Positions 42,468 to 50,019 of a stretch of 64,000 nt of DNA are shown here, in pieces. Each line of letters starts with the position of its first letter. The stretch's first letter is position 1. Source of the stretch: Desulfobulbaceae bacterium UBA2273 (GTDB taxonomy: Bacteria; Desulfobacterota; Desulfobulbia; Desulfobulbales; Desulfurivibrionaceae). The notes beneath the pieces are model-generated. The model searched no databases. It was not told the origin of the DNA and saw only the letters and a list, made by a program, of their open reading frames with translations. The stretch is taken from contig DDWZ01000029.1 of the NCBI GenBank assembly GCA_002347095.1, forward strand, positions 1 to 64,000. The letters are read 5' to 3'. The position numbers were made by a program, and so were the translations under genes.

Positions 42468-42917
42468 TCAGCGTGTCGTGGCATTGACGAAATCGCGTGC
42501 TTTGTCTCCCCGCAGCAATTCGGCAAGCCCGAGCAGGCCGTCGTTGAGGTATCTGGCCCGGTATCCTTTGGTGGTGAGATAGAGCCGGGCCATGCTGGAG
42601 CGATCGTAGTGGGGGCAGGCGGTGACGATGAGCTTGCTCTTGTCCAGTTCGCCCAGCCGGGCCGGCAGTTCGTTAAGCGGGATGTTCTTGGCGAAGTTCA
42701 TGTGCCAAGCGGCGAATTCCTCGGGGAAGCGGATATCGATGAGCTGGGCTTCTCCTTTCTTGAGCAGTTCCACCAGTTCCTTGCTGTCGATCTTCATCTC
42801 CTTGCGTTCCTGGTAGGAGAAACCTGCCAGATAGTCGTCAAGGGAAGCGGCCTGTGCCGGACTGAAGCACAGGAGCAGGAACAATCCCGCCGTCCATGGC
42901 CAATGTCTCGTTTGCAT
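42468..42917 (-). CDS. Periplasmic rhodanese-like protein
   Basis: 149 residues; ATG at 42917 after AAGGAG. Signal peptide ends near 'AQA-A' (residue 23). One rhodanese domain: 'LIDIRFPEEFAAWHM' and active-site Cys101 in 'VTACPHYDRS', a loop of atypical sequence. Rhodaneses carry persulfide sulfur or act in redox sensing. It sits between the ACR3 fusion and the thioredoxin/CcdA pair and is presumably reduced by them. Confidence 0.88.
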   Translation of the reverse strand: MQTRHWPWTAGLFLLLCFSPAQAASLDDYLAGFSYQERKEMKIDSKELVELLKKGEAQLIDIRFPEEFAAWHMNFAKNIPLNELPARLGELDKSKLIVTACPHYDRSSMARLYLTTKGYRARYLNDGLLGLAELLRGDKARDFVNATTR

Positions 42918-42954
42918 CTGTTTTTTCTCCTTGGTGGCGGCGATCAGACCGGCC

Positions 42955-44301
42955 TCACGGTTTGCAGGAAACATGGCAGACTCCGGCCAGGGTTTCCTTG
43001 GTAAAGGGGAAATATTTCTTCCGGAACCAAAGCGCCACGTTGACCAACCCGATGAGCACCGGCACTTCGACCAGCGGCCCGATCACCGCGGCAAAGGCGA
43101 CGCCGGAGTTGATGCCGAACACGGCGATGGCCACGGCGATGGCCAGCTCAAAGTTATTGGAAGCGGCGGTGAAGGAGAGGGTGGCGGACTGCTCGTAGGT
43201 GGCCCCCACCTTCATGGACATGAAAAAGGAAACCAGGAACATGACCAGAAAGTAGATGGTGAGCGGGATGGCGATGCGAATCACGTCAAAGGGCAATTGC
43301 ACGATGTATTCGCCCTTGAGGGAAAACATCACCATGATGGTGAAGAGCAGGAAGATCAGGGTGAAGGGGCTGATCTTGGGAATCAGCTTTTCCTGGTACC
43401 AGGCTTCGCCCTTGAGTTTTACCCCGATAAAGCGGGTCAGCATCCCGGCGAGAAAGGGGATGCCGAGATAGATGAAGACCGACTCGGCGATCTGTGCCAT
43501 GGAGATGTCCACCACCGCGCCGGTCAGCCCCAGCCAGCCCGGCAGCACGGAGATGAAAAACCAGGCGTAGATTGAGAAGAAGAGCACCTGGAAGATGGAG
43601 TTGAAGGCCACCAGCCCGGCGCAGTATTCGGTGTCGCCGCTGGCCAGATCGTTCCAGACAATGACCATGGCGATGCAGCGGGCCAGGCCGATGAGGATGA
43701 GCCCCACCATGTATTCGTGGTGGCCGGCAAGAAAGGTGACGGCCAGGAGAAACATGAGGAGCGGGCCGATAAGCCAGTTCTGCACCAGGGAAAGGGCCAG
43801 CACCCTGAAGTCGCGGAAAACCTCGTGCAGCTTTTCGTAGCGCACCTTGGCCAGGGGCGGGTACATCATGAGGATCAGGCCGATGGCGATGGGGATGTTG
43901 GTGGCGCCGACTTGAAAGGAGTTGATGATCTCGGTGACCGGCGGATAGAGATAGCCTCCCATCACCCCGATGAACATGGCCAGGAAGATCCAGAGGGTGA
44001 GGTACTGGTCGAGGAAGGAGAGTTTTTTGCCTGTTTCCGGAGCGGGGGGCTCCGGAGGGGTGCTGTTCTCGTAGCCGAGCCAGGCGAGGACTTCCTTTTT
44101 AGCGGGAACCTTGCCCACACATTTCACCGTGCCGTCGATGACCACCGCCGGGGTTGAGAAGACGCCAAACGTGGCGATCTGTTCAAAATCCGTCACTTTT
44201 TCGATGGTGGCCTGCGTCCCGGTCTCGTTCAACACGGTCTGCATGAGGCGTTCCACCTCGCGGCATTTAGGGCAGCCAGGGCCCAACACTTGAATTTTCA
44301 T
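42955..44301 (-). CDS. acr3: Arsenite efflux pump ACR3 with N-terminal thioredoxin-like domain
   Basis: 448 residues. Residues 1-77 are a small redox-active disulfide protein of the MTH895 type ('[15 protein letters not shown]', Cys10/Cys13). A Pro-rich linker (78-92) leads to a complete ACR3 permease of about ten helices (93-448) with conserved Cys209 in '[14 protein letters not shown]' and '[16 protein letters not shown]'. ACR3 exports As(III); the fused domain could reduce or hand over thiol-bound arsenite. Usually the two are separate genes, so the fusion is noteworthy. An ArsR gene lies 84 bases upstream with an operator-like site between them. Confidence 0.93.
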   Translation of the reverse strand: MKIQVLGPGCPKCREVERLMQTVLNETGTQATIEKVTDFEQIATFGVFSTPAVVIDGTVKCVGKVPAKKEVLAWLGYENSTPPEPPAPETGKKLSFLDQYLTLWIFLAMFIGVMGGYLYPPVTEIINSFQVGATNIPIAIGLILMMYPPLAKVRYEKLHEVFRDFRVLALSLVQNWLIGPLLMFLLAVTFLAGHHEYMVGLILIGLARCIAMVIVWNDLASGDTEYCAGLVAFNSIFQVLFFSIYAWFFISVLPGWLGLTGAVVDISMAQIAESVFIYLGIPFLAGMLTRFIGVKLKGEAWYQEKLIPKISPFTLIFLLFTIMVMFSLKGEYIVQLPFDVIRIAIPLTIYFLVMFLVSFFMSMKVGATYEQSATLSFTAASNNFELAIAVAIAVFGINSGVAFAAVIGPLVEVPVLIGLVNVALWFRKKYFPFTKETLAGVCHVSCKP

Positions 44302-44355
44302 GGGGATTCTCCTGTCTCACGTGCAGCACTGGCTGCCGGGTGATTTCCTTTTTTA

Positions 44356-44370
44356 GCCGCATAGGCGGAT
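44356..44370. promoter_or_regulatory. Second ArsR operator-like site, between arsR and acr3
   Basis: GCCGCATAGGCGGAT repeats the core of the dyad at 44789-44806 (CCGCATAGGCGGAT). It would allow separate control of acr3. Confidence 0.55.
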
Positions 44371-44385
44371 GAGTGCGGAAAAAAA

Positions 44386-44727
44386 TCAGGCGCAGGGTTT
44401 CTTGGTGCGGCGAAACGCCTCCAGGGCCGCATAGTCCTGGAGGGTGTCCGGCAACTCGCGCAATCGCTTGCCGAGCAACGCGACCAGTTCCTGGGCAAAA
44501 GGCGTCGGCATCTCGGCCAGCCGGTAATACATCCAGACTCCGCGGCGCCTGCCTTTTACCCAGCCCGTATTGCGCAGATAGGCGAGATGGCGGGAGATTG
44601 TCGATTGCGGCAACTGGAGCACGGCCATCAGGTCGCACACGCAGAGTTCGCCGTTCAGGAGCAGGGCCAGAATCCGCAAGCGGGGCTCCTCGGAGAGGGC
44701 TTTGAAAAATTGTGCTGTTGTCCGCAT
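44386..44727 (-). CDS. arsR: ArsR-family arsenic-responsive repressor
   Basis: 113 residues; ATG at 44727 after GGGAG (an in-frame ATG at 44745 is an alternative). Winged helix with 'PRLRILALLLNGELCVCDLM': Cys29 and Cys31 in the recognition-side helix form the As(III)/Sb(III) binding pair of classical ArsR. 'LQLPQSTISRHLAYLRNTG' is the DNA-reading helix. It likely represses itself and the downstream pump gene through the dyads at 44789-44806 and 44356-44370, and lets go when arsenite binds. Confidence 0.93.
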   Translation of the reverse strand: MRTTAQFFKALSEEPRLRILALLLNGELCVCDLMAVLQLPQSTISRHLAYLRNTGWVKGRRRGVWMYYRLAEMPTPFAQELVALLGKRLRELPDTLQDYAALEAFRRTKKPCA

Positions 44728-44788
44728 GGAGCTCCCGATGGGCATTTGTGTTCAGAGCCATTAAGGGGCGAGAAATTTGAATTTAGCA

Positions 44789-44806
44789 TATCCGCATAGG
44801 CGGATA
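44789..44806. promoter_or_regulatory. ArsR operator-like dyad upstream of arsR
   Basis: TATCCGC-ATAG-GCGGATA, 7-base arms, 62 bases before the arsR start and at the end of the methyltransferase gene. Its core recurs at 44356-44370. Confidence 0.65.
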
Positions 44807-44820
44807 AAATCAAAAGATAT

Positions 44821-45765
44821 TTATCTGCCGGGGCTTGCAGGCAGGGACGACCGGGAGAGGTTGCTTATCCGCCAGGCAAAGGGTGCGTCGGCTCCCGGCA
44901 CATGCACAACTTCCCAATGCAACGCCTGTTGTTTCGCGGAGAGCACCTCGGCCAAAACTCTGGCTTGGTTTTCAGTCAAGGCCGCTTTTTTCAAGGCCAT
45001 GATCCGCTGGTCTTCCATTTCCAATGCACGGCGCAAGGCCAGGAGTTTTTCCAGACTGTCCGGCTCGGCCATGATGCGGGCGATATCGGCGGCCACCTCC
45101 TTCACAATGGATTGATCTGGATGCTTGCGCTGGAGGGTGGCGAATATCCGGGCGAGTCGTTGCCATGTTTCTGGGGTTGATTTTTTTCGCCGGCGAAGGG
45201 CCAAAACGGCGGTGGAGAACAGACCGGCCGGGGAGAGGGTTTCACGGAGGGCTTTGAGCCGGGCGAGATTATCCCGGACGATCACTCCGTCGGCGTGATG
45301 GCAGATAAACAAATACTTTCCCTCAAAGGTCGAAACCCGGGATACTTCCTGTATGGCAGCCGAAACATTCCCGTACTCAAGGGCGAACTGGCTGGTAATA
45401 ACCTCAAAACTGCCGTCGGCAAAGGGAAGCTGTTCAATCCTGGTTTCGGGATAGAGGGTGATGGCCGTGTCCAGTTTGGGAAGCACGGCTGCGTAATCGA
45501 CTCCGGATAATTGCAGATCGGGCCGGACGGCTTGCGCCTCGGTAAGCACGGCCCCGCCGCCGGTGCCCAGGTCCAGCAGTCGTGCGGACCGGGGAAGGGA
45601 GACAAAGAATTGTCGCCATATTTCCTGAAGATGATTGGCTGCAACGCCGGGCAGGTCCGGCAGGCAGCCGCGTGACGCGGCAGGCGTTGTGCGCCAGTAA
45701 TGGGACCAGGCGTTCGCCTCATGTTTTAGAGGTATGTTTTTCACGGCGAGGCTCTGATTTTTCAA
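44821..45765 (-). CDS. Class I SAM-dependent methyltransferase, substrate unknown
   Basis: 314 residues; the start appears to be TTG at 45765 (a GTG seven codons in is an alternative; there is no ATG near the N-terminus). SAM-binding motif I 'LLDLGTGGGAVL', motif II 'SGVDYA', and 'LPFADGSFEVITSQFALEY' are clear. The C-terminal ~130 residues are helical and charged and not typical of small-molecule methyltransferases. I looked for the Cys pattern of ArsM and do not find it. It lies between the [4Fe-4S] protein and arsR in the leftward run, so a link to metalloid or sulfur chemistry is possible but unsupported. Confidence 0.78.
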   Translation of the reverse strand: MKNQSLAVKNIPLKHEANAWSHYWRTTPAASRGCLPDLPGVAANHLQEIWRQFFVSLPRSARLLDLGTGGGAVLTEAQAVRPDLQLSGVDYAAVLPKLDTAITLYPETRIEQLPFADGSFEVITSQFALEYGNVSAAIQEVSRVSTFEGKYLFICHHADGVIVRDNLARLKALRETLSPAGLFSTAVLALRRRKKSTPETWQRLARIFATLQRKHPDQSIVKEVAADIARIMAEPDSLEKLLALRRALEMEDQRIMALKKAALTENQARVLAEVLSAKQQALHWEVVHVPGADAPFAWRISNLSRSSLPASPGR

Positions 45766-45803
45766 GGATGGTCATCCTTTTCCCTGTACGGCAGGTTGAT
45801 CGG

Positions 45804-46337
45804 TCATTGCCTATCAAAATGAAAGCGGCTCAGGTAGGCGGTAAGCTCTTTTTGCGCATTGGACGGCAGAACCGGACAATCTTTCGCAACCTTGCCGCCC
45901 TCGGCCGCCGTGGAGGCGAAGGCAATGCAGGTCGCAAGCCCGCATTGGCCGCAATCTGTCTTGGGCAGCAGTCTTAGGATGTCCGCAGGCGTTGGCCACG
46001 GCGCAGCAGTATATTTGGGGGTAATCTCTTCCCGTTTTTCCCAGGCCGTGTTGATTTCCCTTTGGAGCCAGGCGAGGATTTCCTCAGCTTCTGTCGGGTT
46101 CTTTGTGCAATTGATGGCGATGCTGTCCGCATCCACGGTGACGAGGATGCCCCGGGAATAATGGAAGGCAAGCGAGGGGGGCTCCTTGATATAGGTGTAT
46201 CCGCCCAGAACGGCATTCAGGTAAGGAAGGGCTTCGCTCACGTTTTGATCGAGCAGGGCAAGGCAACGCAGGGATGGCCCTTTGTTTCGGCAGCACCCGG
46301 CGGGGGAAAATTCCACGGTAAAGGAGGTGAGCAGCAT
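45804..46337 (-). CDS. [4Fe-4S] protein, paralogue of the LuxR-fused protein
   Basis: 177 residues from the ATG at 46337 (CGGAG upstream). The N-terminal ~115 residues align in layout with the protein at 16570-17373 ('FTVEFSPAG', 'ALPYLNAVLGGYTYIKEPPSLAFHY'). Near the C-terminus 'LLPKTDCGQCGLATCIAFAS' and a later 'KDCPVL' supply four Cys for a [4Fe-4S] cluster. Unlike its paralogue it lacks the helix-turn-helix. It heads the leftward run that includes arsR and acr3. Function unknown; redox or corrinoid-related electron transfer is typical for this motif. Confidence 0.82.
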   Translation of the reverse strand: MLLTSFTVEFSPAGCCRNKGPSLRCLALLDQNVSEALPYLNAVLGGYTYIKEPPSLAFHYSRGILVTVDADSIAINCTKNPTEAEEILAWLQREINTAWEKREEITPKYTAAPWPTPADILRLLPKTDCGQCGLATCIAFASTAAEGGKVAKDCPVLPSNAQKELTAYLSRFHFDRQ

Positions 46338-46446
46338 TATTTTTTCTCCGTAACGGGGCAATCATTTGGGGATAAGGGTTTTGGAGGCATGGCCGACGAA
46401 TCATCCTTGCGAAAATGCGCTGCCTCGAGCCAACTGTACGTTCGAG

Positions 46447-46908
46447 TTATGCTCCGCCCTCCGCTCTTGCAGGGGGGGTACAATGGGTTGCTCCTCCGGT
46501 GGTAACATAATCGGGCGTGTACGCCAGGTGCCGCGCAGCGTATGAACGTTGCGGAATGTGCGCGTTTTCCAGGATAAAGCCTTCCAGTTTTCTGACCAGT
46601 TCGGGCGAAAGCGCACCGAAGCGGATCCGTCTTTCCCTGATACAGTAGCCGTCTGAAAAAAAACAGCCATGCACGTGATCACTGATGCGCGCAAAGGGAA
46701 TGTCATGGATATACATGCCGCCGGTCGTAAAGAGCATCCCTTCGGACGGGAAATCCTTGGGAGGACGATTGTCGGCAATGTATGTGAATGTTACGCCGTT
46801 CATGCTGATGTCGAGAACCCTGCCGACCTCATTGTGGAACACATACATCTCCTGGCACGGGGTGAACCGCGGGAATTTTTCGTAACGCCCGTCTTCTCGT
46901 TTTTTCAT
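46447..46908 (-). CDS. Short PilZ-like protein
   Basis: 153 residues; ATG at 46908 after AGGAGAATCG. 'RYEKFPRFTPCQEMYVF' followed by 'GRVLDISMNGVTFTY' matches the compact PilZ-type layout (basic N-terminal strand, then DISxxG loop) seen in many deltaproteobacterial single-domain proteins, though the RxxxR pair is not canonical, so c-di-GMP binding is uncertain. Cytosolic. It is divergent from the Crp/Fnr gene and shares the regulatory gap. Confidence 0.65.
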   Translation of the reverse strand: MKKREDGRYEKFPRFTPCQEMYVFHNEVGRVLDISMNGVTFTYIADNRPPKDFPSEGMLFTTGGMYIHDIPFARISDHVHGCFFSDGYCIRERRIRFGALSPELVRKLEGFILENAHIPQRSYAARHLAYTPDYVTTGGATHCTPPARAEGGA

Positions 46909-46953
46909 GGGCGATTCTCCTGTGTTGGCTCTGCCGGATCCGGGAAAAATATT

Positions 46954-46978
46954 TTTTTGTGAGTTTTTTTCATAAAAA
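46954..46978. promoter_or_regulatory. Dyad in the PilZ / Crp-Fnr divergent gap
   Basis: TTTTTGTGA-N7-TCATAAAAA: 9-base arms with one mismatch. It resembles a Crp/Fnr half-site pair with one extra spacer base, 51 bases before the regulator's start; possible autoregulation. Confidence 0.4.
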
Positions 46979-47029
46979 CGAGTAACTATTGTCAGAATAC
47001 ACGCTGAAGCGCATTCAGGAGGATACGCA

Positions 47030-47719
47030 ATGGTCAACGGTCCGGATTATAATTTTCTGCGAGCGATCCCTGTTTTTTCCGGCATCCCGGAGGATGTGCT
47101 GAAAGATTTGCTGGCCCGTTGCCGGAAAAAGAAATTCCGCAGCGGTCAGCATGTTTTCTATCAGGACGACGCCGTCGAGTATCTCTATATTGTCGAGATG
47201 GGCTCGGTGGAGATCTATAAAAGCGATATCAACGGCCGCAAGGTTACCCTCTGGCATGTCGACGCAGGGAAGGTTTTTTGTCTGGCCAACCTCTTTGCCG
47301 GCAGATCTTTTGCCAATGCCCTGGCCCAGGATGACTGCCTGATTTTCTGTCTGCCGCGGAAGGATCTGGACTGGATCTTGGCCCAGCATCATGAGCTCGC
47401 CCTGCATTTTATCACCTGTATTTCTTCGAAACTGGCCGGCTATGCGACCCTGCTGGAGGATTTCACCTTTAAGAATGTGCAGGAGCGGCTGATCAAGATA
47501 CTCCTTGCCAATTCGCAGCCGGGGAAGGACAAGATTCCGGTGTGCAGCCTTTCCCAGAACGAACTGGCCTGCCGCTTGGGAACCTGTCGCGAGGTGGTCT
47601 CCCGCAGTCTGACCAAATTGAAAAACGAGGGGCTTCTGGAAACGGAGAGTGCGGGAAGAGGGTCGCGTATCATGCTGAAAGATCCTGCCAGATTGCAGAA
47701 TCTGGGCGATCCTTTCTGA
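47030..47719 (+). CDS. Crp/Fnr-family transcription regulator
   Basis: 229 residues; ATG at 47030 after AGGAGG. N-terminal cyclic-nucleotide-binding-like beta barrel ('FSGIPEDVLKDLLARC', 'VFYQDDAVEYLYIVEMGSVEIYK') then a long helix and a C-terminal helix-turn-helix 'LSQNELACRLGTCREVVSRSL'. The recognition helix has Arg-Glu-x3-Arg, the pattern Crp uses to read GTGA. No Fnr-type N-terminal Cys cluster, so the signal may be heme, NO or a nucleotide. A matching TGTGA-N6-TCACA site lies before the porin gene at 49847-49862. Confidence 0.93.
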   Translation: MVNGPDYNFLRAIPVFSGIPEDVLKDLLARCRKKKFRSGQHVFYQDDAVEYLYIVEMGSVEIYKSDINGRKVTLWHVDAGKVFCLANLFAGRSFANALAQDDCLIFCLPRKDLDWILAQHHELALHFITCISSKLAGYATLLEDFTFKNVQERLIKILLANSQPGKDKIPVCSLSQNELACRLGTCREVVSRSLTKLKNEGLLETESAGRGSRIMLKDPARLQNLGDPF

Positions 47720-47792
47720 TCGGGGGCGTGGTTCCAGAGCCGTAGATTTCAAAGGGGAATCCGCTGATTCTTTTTCTTTGTGGGGAAAAAGC

Positions 47793-47820
47793 CCCGGCTG
47801 GCCGCGGGAGGCCAGCCGGG
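47793..47820 (-). terminator. Intrinsic terminator after the 106-residue exported protein
   Basis: CCCGGCTGGC (47793-47802) pairs with GCCAGCCGGG (47811-47820); on the minus strand GGCTTTTT follows. Confidence 0.8.
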
Positions 47821-47909
47821 AAGGAGATAAGGAGACAGGTGATGCTCTACAAAGGGCCGTCGCCCAGAATAGCTTTTGTGCAACGAGGCTGCGCATTTCC
47901 GGCAGGCTT

Positions 47910-48230
47910 CTAATCCTCGCCTTTCGGCTCCGCCCACTTGAAGCGAAACCATCGTTCTTTCCCGTTTTTGGCTTCAACCTGTTCCGGTTGAGGCGAAGAA
48001 GTCTGCTTTTCCACAACAGGTTGTTGGGCCTTGACCGCAGGCTTGGGTGTGGCCGGCATGTCCAGGCTTGCTATGGCATCGGTTTTCCCTTGGAGGGCTA
48101 CTCCCTGAATGGTTCCCGTGTATTGGATCACCACCGCATTACCGGAGGTAAGATGCACGACCAGCTCTTCGGCAAAGGCGGGGCTGCTTGCGATCAGGCC
48201 AAACAGGATGAAGAGGATTGTTTTTTTCAT
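47910..48230 (-). CDS. Small exported protein, function unknown
   Basis: 106 residues; ATG at 48230 after AGGAGAAAAA. Signal peptide ends near 'AFA-E' (residue 20). A short beta region ('LVVHLTSGNAVVIQYTGTIQGVAL') is followed by a Pro/Gln/Lys linker and a basic, aromatic C-terminus ('KERWFRFKWAEPKG'). No known domain recognised. It lies downstream of the porin gene on the same strand but has its own terminator and the porin's terminator in between. Confidence 0.7.
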   Translation of the reverse strand: MKKTILFILFGLIASSPAFAEELVVHLTSGNAVVIQYTGTIQGVALQGKTDAIASLDMPATPKPAVKAQQPVVEKQTSSPQPEQVEAKNGKERWFRFKWAEPKGED

Positions 48231-48296
48231 TTTTTCTCCTGATGGGGTGTTCTGCCGTGTTGGTATCATTCCCCCAGCGTCAACCTTGGGGAAAAC

Positions 48297-48328
48297 AGGC
48301 CTTCCCGCCTTGGGGACAAGAAGGCCTG
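48297..48328 (-). terminator. Intrinsic terminator after the porin
   Basis: CAGGCCTTC (48297-48305) pairs with GAAGGCCTG (48320-48328); TTTTCCCC follows on the minus strand. Confidence 0.8.
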
Positions 48329-48346
48329 CAAAAAAATCATGCCGGG

Positions 48347-49741
48347 TTAAAATGAAACCATGAACATGGCCGCCACGGTGTCGTAGCTGGTTGTCGTGCC
48401 GACGGTCGGGGTGAGGAAGTCGATGTAATCAGCAAGGTTCGTGGGTTTGTCATACTCGGTGCGGTAGTACTCGAGGGTGAAACGGATTTTGTCATCCCCT
48501 CTCACAAAGTAGTTCGCCCCAAGCCCCCACTGTTGCACGCCCTGATCGTCGACGTTCAAAAGATTGGCTACGTTCCAATCTTCATAGCGCGCAAAAGGCT
48601 GGACTTTTCCTTTTGAACCCACGGTGAGGGGAAGAACGTAGCCGAGTTTAACATAGTAACCGTCCCTTTGGCCGGTGGCTCCACCCACTATGGTTCCCAG
48701 ATCGCCAGGTGCGCGAGCGGTCTTGTAGGCATCGTCAAAATCGACGTCAAGATAGAGGGCGGTGGCGGTGAGAACGCCTCCGTTGGCAAAGGGGTATTCA
48801 AAGAAAAGATCCGCGGTCCAGGCGCTGTAATCCACCGTCTCATCGCCGGTAATCGCAGGCAAAAAGAAGTTGTCCGTACCCATCGCTCCGGCTGGTGATG
48901 TGTTCTTGTAGGCGGCATCCTTTTCGTACGCCCCAGCGACACCCAGGGTCAAGACCTTGCCTTTTTTCCCCAGATAGGTCCCCTTGTACCCTCCGGCGCT
49001 GGCGCTGGTCTCGGGATCCAGAAAGGAATAGTGGAGCCGGGCCACATATTCCAGATTGCTGCTGGGTTCGGCGCTGGTGGTATAGGTCTTGTCCTGGAAC
49101 GGGTTGTAGAAAGTGGCCGCGCCCTCCCTGCCTTCCATGATCCCGGCGAAGTATTTCAGGTGATTATCAATAAAAGCGCCGGTGGCCACAACGCCCATGT
49201 CCCGGCTGTTTTTGGTGGCGTCCGTGCCATAGGGCGAATAGACAAAGGACGAGCGTTCGTGGCTCAACGGGGCAAAACATTCGTCCAGATTGGCGCGGGT
49301 CAGGGGAATTTTGGTCAGACCGGCCTTGATGTTGAGCTGATCGTTGAACATCCCGATGAGATAGCCGTCGGTCAGCCGGATCTGGGAATTGGTCTTGCTG
49401 TTATTTTTAGAGAGTTCATAGCCGCCACCTCCGAAATTACGGGTGGCGCTGGTGCCGGCGCAGGTCTGGAACTTGGCGCCCCAGGTGTCGTCAAACATGC
49501 CGGTGAAGACGAGCCTTGCCCTGCGGAGATCAGCATCCCAGCGGCTCGCCTGGCCATCAGCGCCGGAACCAAAATTCGTGTGATCCAGCATACCTTGGAA
49601 TTTTACATCAAGTTGCAGGTAGCCGCCATCATCGCCGAAATCAATGGATGGTCCGGCGTTGGCTTTGTCCGGCAAGGCCAGTCCAGCCGCGAGGCATGAA
49701 CAGAAGGCGGTTGCCGCAAAAACCGTGTACATTTTTTTCAT
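48347..49741 (-). CDS. Outer-membrane porin, OprP/OprO-like
   Basis: 464 residues; ATG at 49741 after AAGGAGGAG. Signal peptide ends near 'ANA-G' (residue 29). The mature part is rich in alternating strands and Tyr/Gly, begins 'DGGYLQLDVKFQG', has 'RRARLVFTGMFDDTWGAKFQ', and ends in Phe (FMVSF), the outer-membrane insertion signal. This is the Porin_O_P pattern, anion-selective porins in Pseudomonas. Upstream lie two palindromes and a possible sigma54 promoter, so expression is likely regulated. Substrate is unknown; uptake of an anion is suggested by family only. Confidence 0.85.
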   Translation of the reverse strand: MKKMYTVFAATAFCSCLAAGLALPDKANAGPSIDFGDDGGYLQLDVKFQGMLDHTNFGSGADGQASRWDADLRRARLVFTGMFDDTWGAKFQTCAGTSATRNFGGGGYELSKNNSKTNSQIRLTDGYLIGMFNDQLNIKAGLTKIPLTRANLDECFAPLSHERSSFVYSPYGTDATKNSRDMGVVATGAFIDNHLKYFAGIMEGREGAATFYNPFQDKTYTTSAEPSSNLEYVARLHYSFLDPETSASAGGYKGTYLGKKGKVLTLGVAGAYEKDAAYKNTSPAGAMGTDNFFLPAITGDETVDYSAWTADLFFEYPFANGGVLTATALYLDVDFDDAYKTARAPGDLGTIVGGATGQRDGYYVKLGYVLPLTVGSKGKVQPFARYEDWNVANLLNVDDQGVQQWGLGANYFVRGDDKIRFTLEYYRTEYDKPTNLADYIDFLTPTVGTTTSYDTVAAMFMVSF

Positions 49742-49775
49742 CTCTCTCCTCCTTATGAAGATTGAAAAACAGCGC

Positions 49776-49789
49776 GCAGGCACAATGCC
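49776..49789 (-). promoter_or_regulatory. Possible sigma54 (-24/-12) promoter for the porin
   Basis: On the minus strand GGCATTGTGCCTGC keeps GG and GC ten bases apart, with TGC at -12. The TSS would lie about 23 bases before the start codon. Agreement with TGGCAC-N5-TTGCA is partial. Confidence 0.3.
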
Positions 49790-49823
49790 TTGCTCTTTCT
49801 TAGCAAGAGGAGGAAGAGGGGAA

Positions 49824-49862
49824 CAATGACCGAGGTCATTGGGCGGTGTGACTTTAGTCACA
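49824..49862. promoter_or_regulatory. Two palindromes two helical turns apart upstream of the porin
   Basis: CAATGACC-GA-GGTCATTG (49824-49841) and TGTGACT-TT-AGTCACA (49847-49862), centres 22 bases apart. The second is an exact TGTGA-N6-TCACA Crp-type site. They could serve the porin, the ZIP gene, or both. Confidence 0.7.
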
Positions 49863-50019
49863 ACGGAGACGGAGGGGGAAAGGAAAGAAGAGATTGCGAC
49901 AAGAGCCGTGCAACGTTCCCGCCCCATTTCCCGCATATACTTTTTGCTGTTTCTGGCATACAATGGCACATACGGTTTATCAGGACAGCTCCAGACGACA
50001 CAGGCGGCAGGTTCCCACC

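Noticed and set aside
44821..45765. ArsM arsenite methyltransferase
   Set aside because: It is a SAM methyltransferase next to arsR, but the Cys residues that bind As(III) in ArsM are not visible and the C-terminal half is unlike ArsM.
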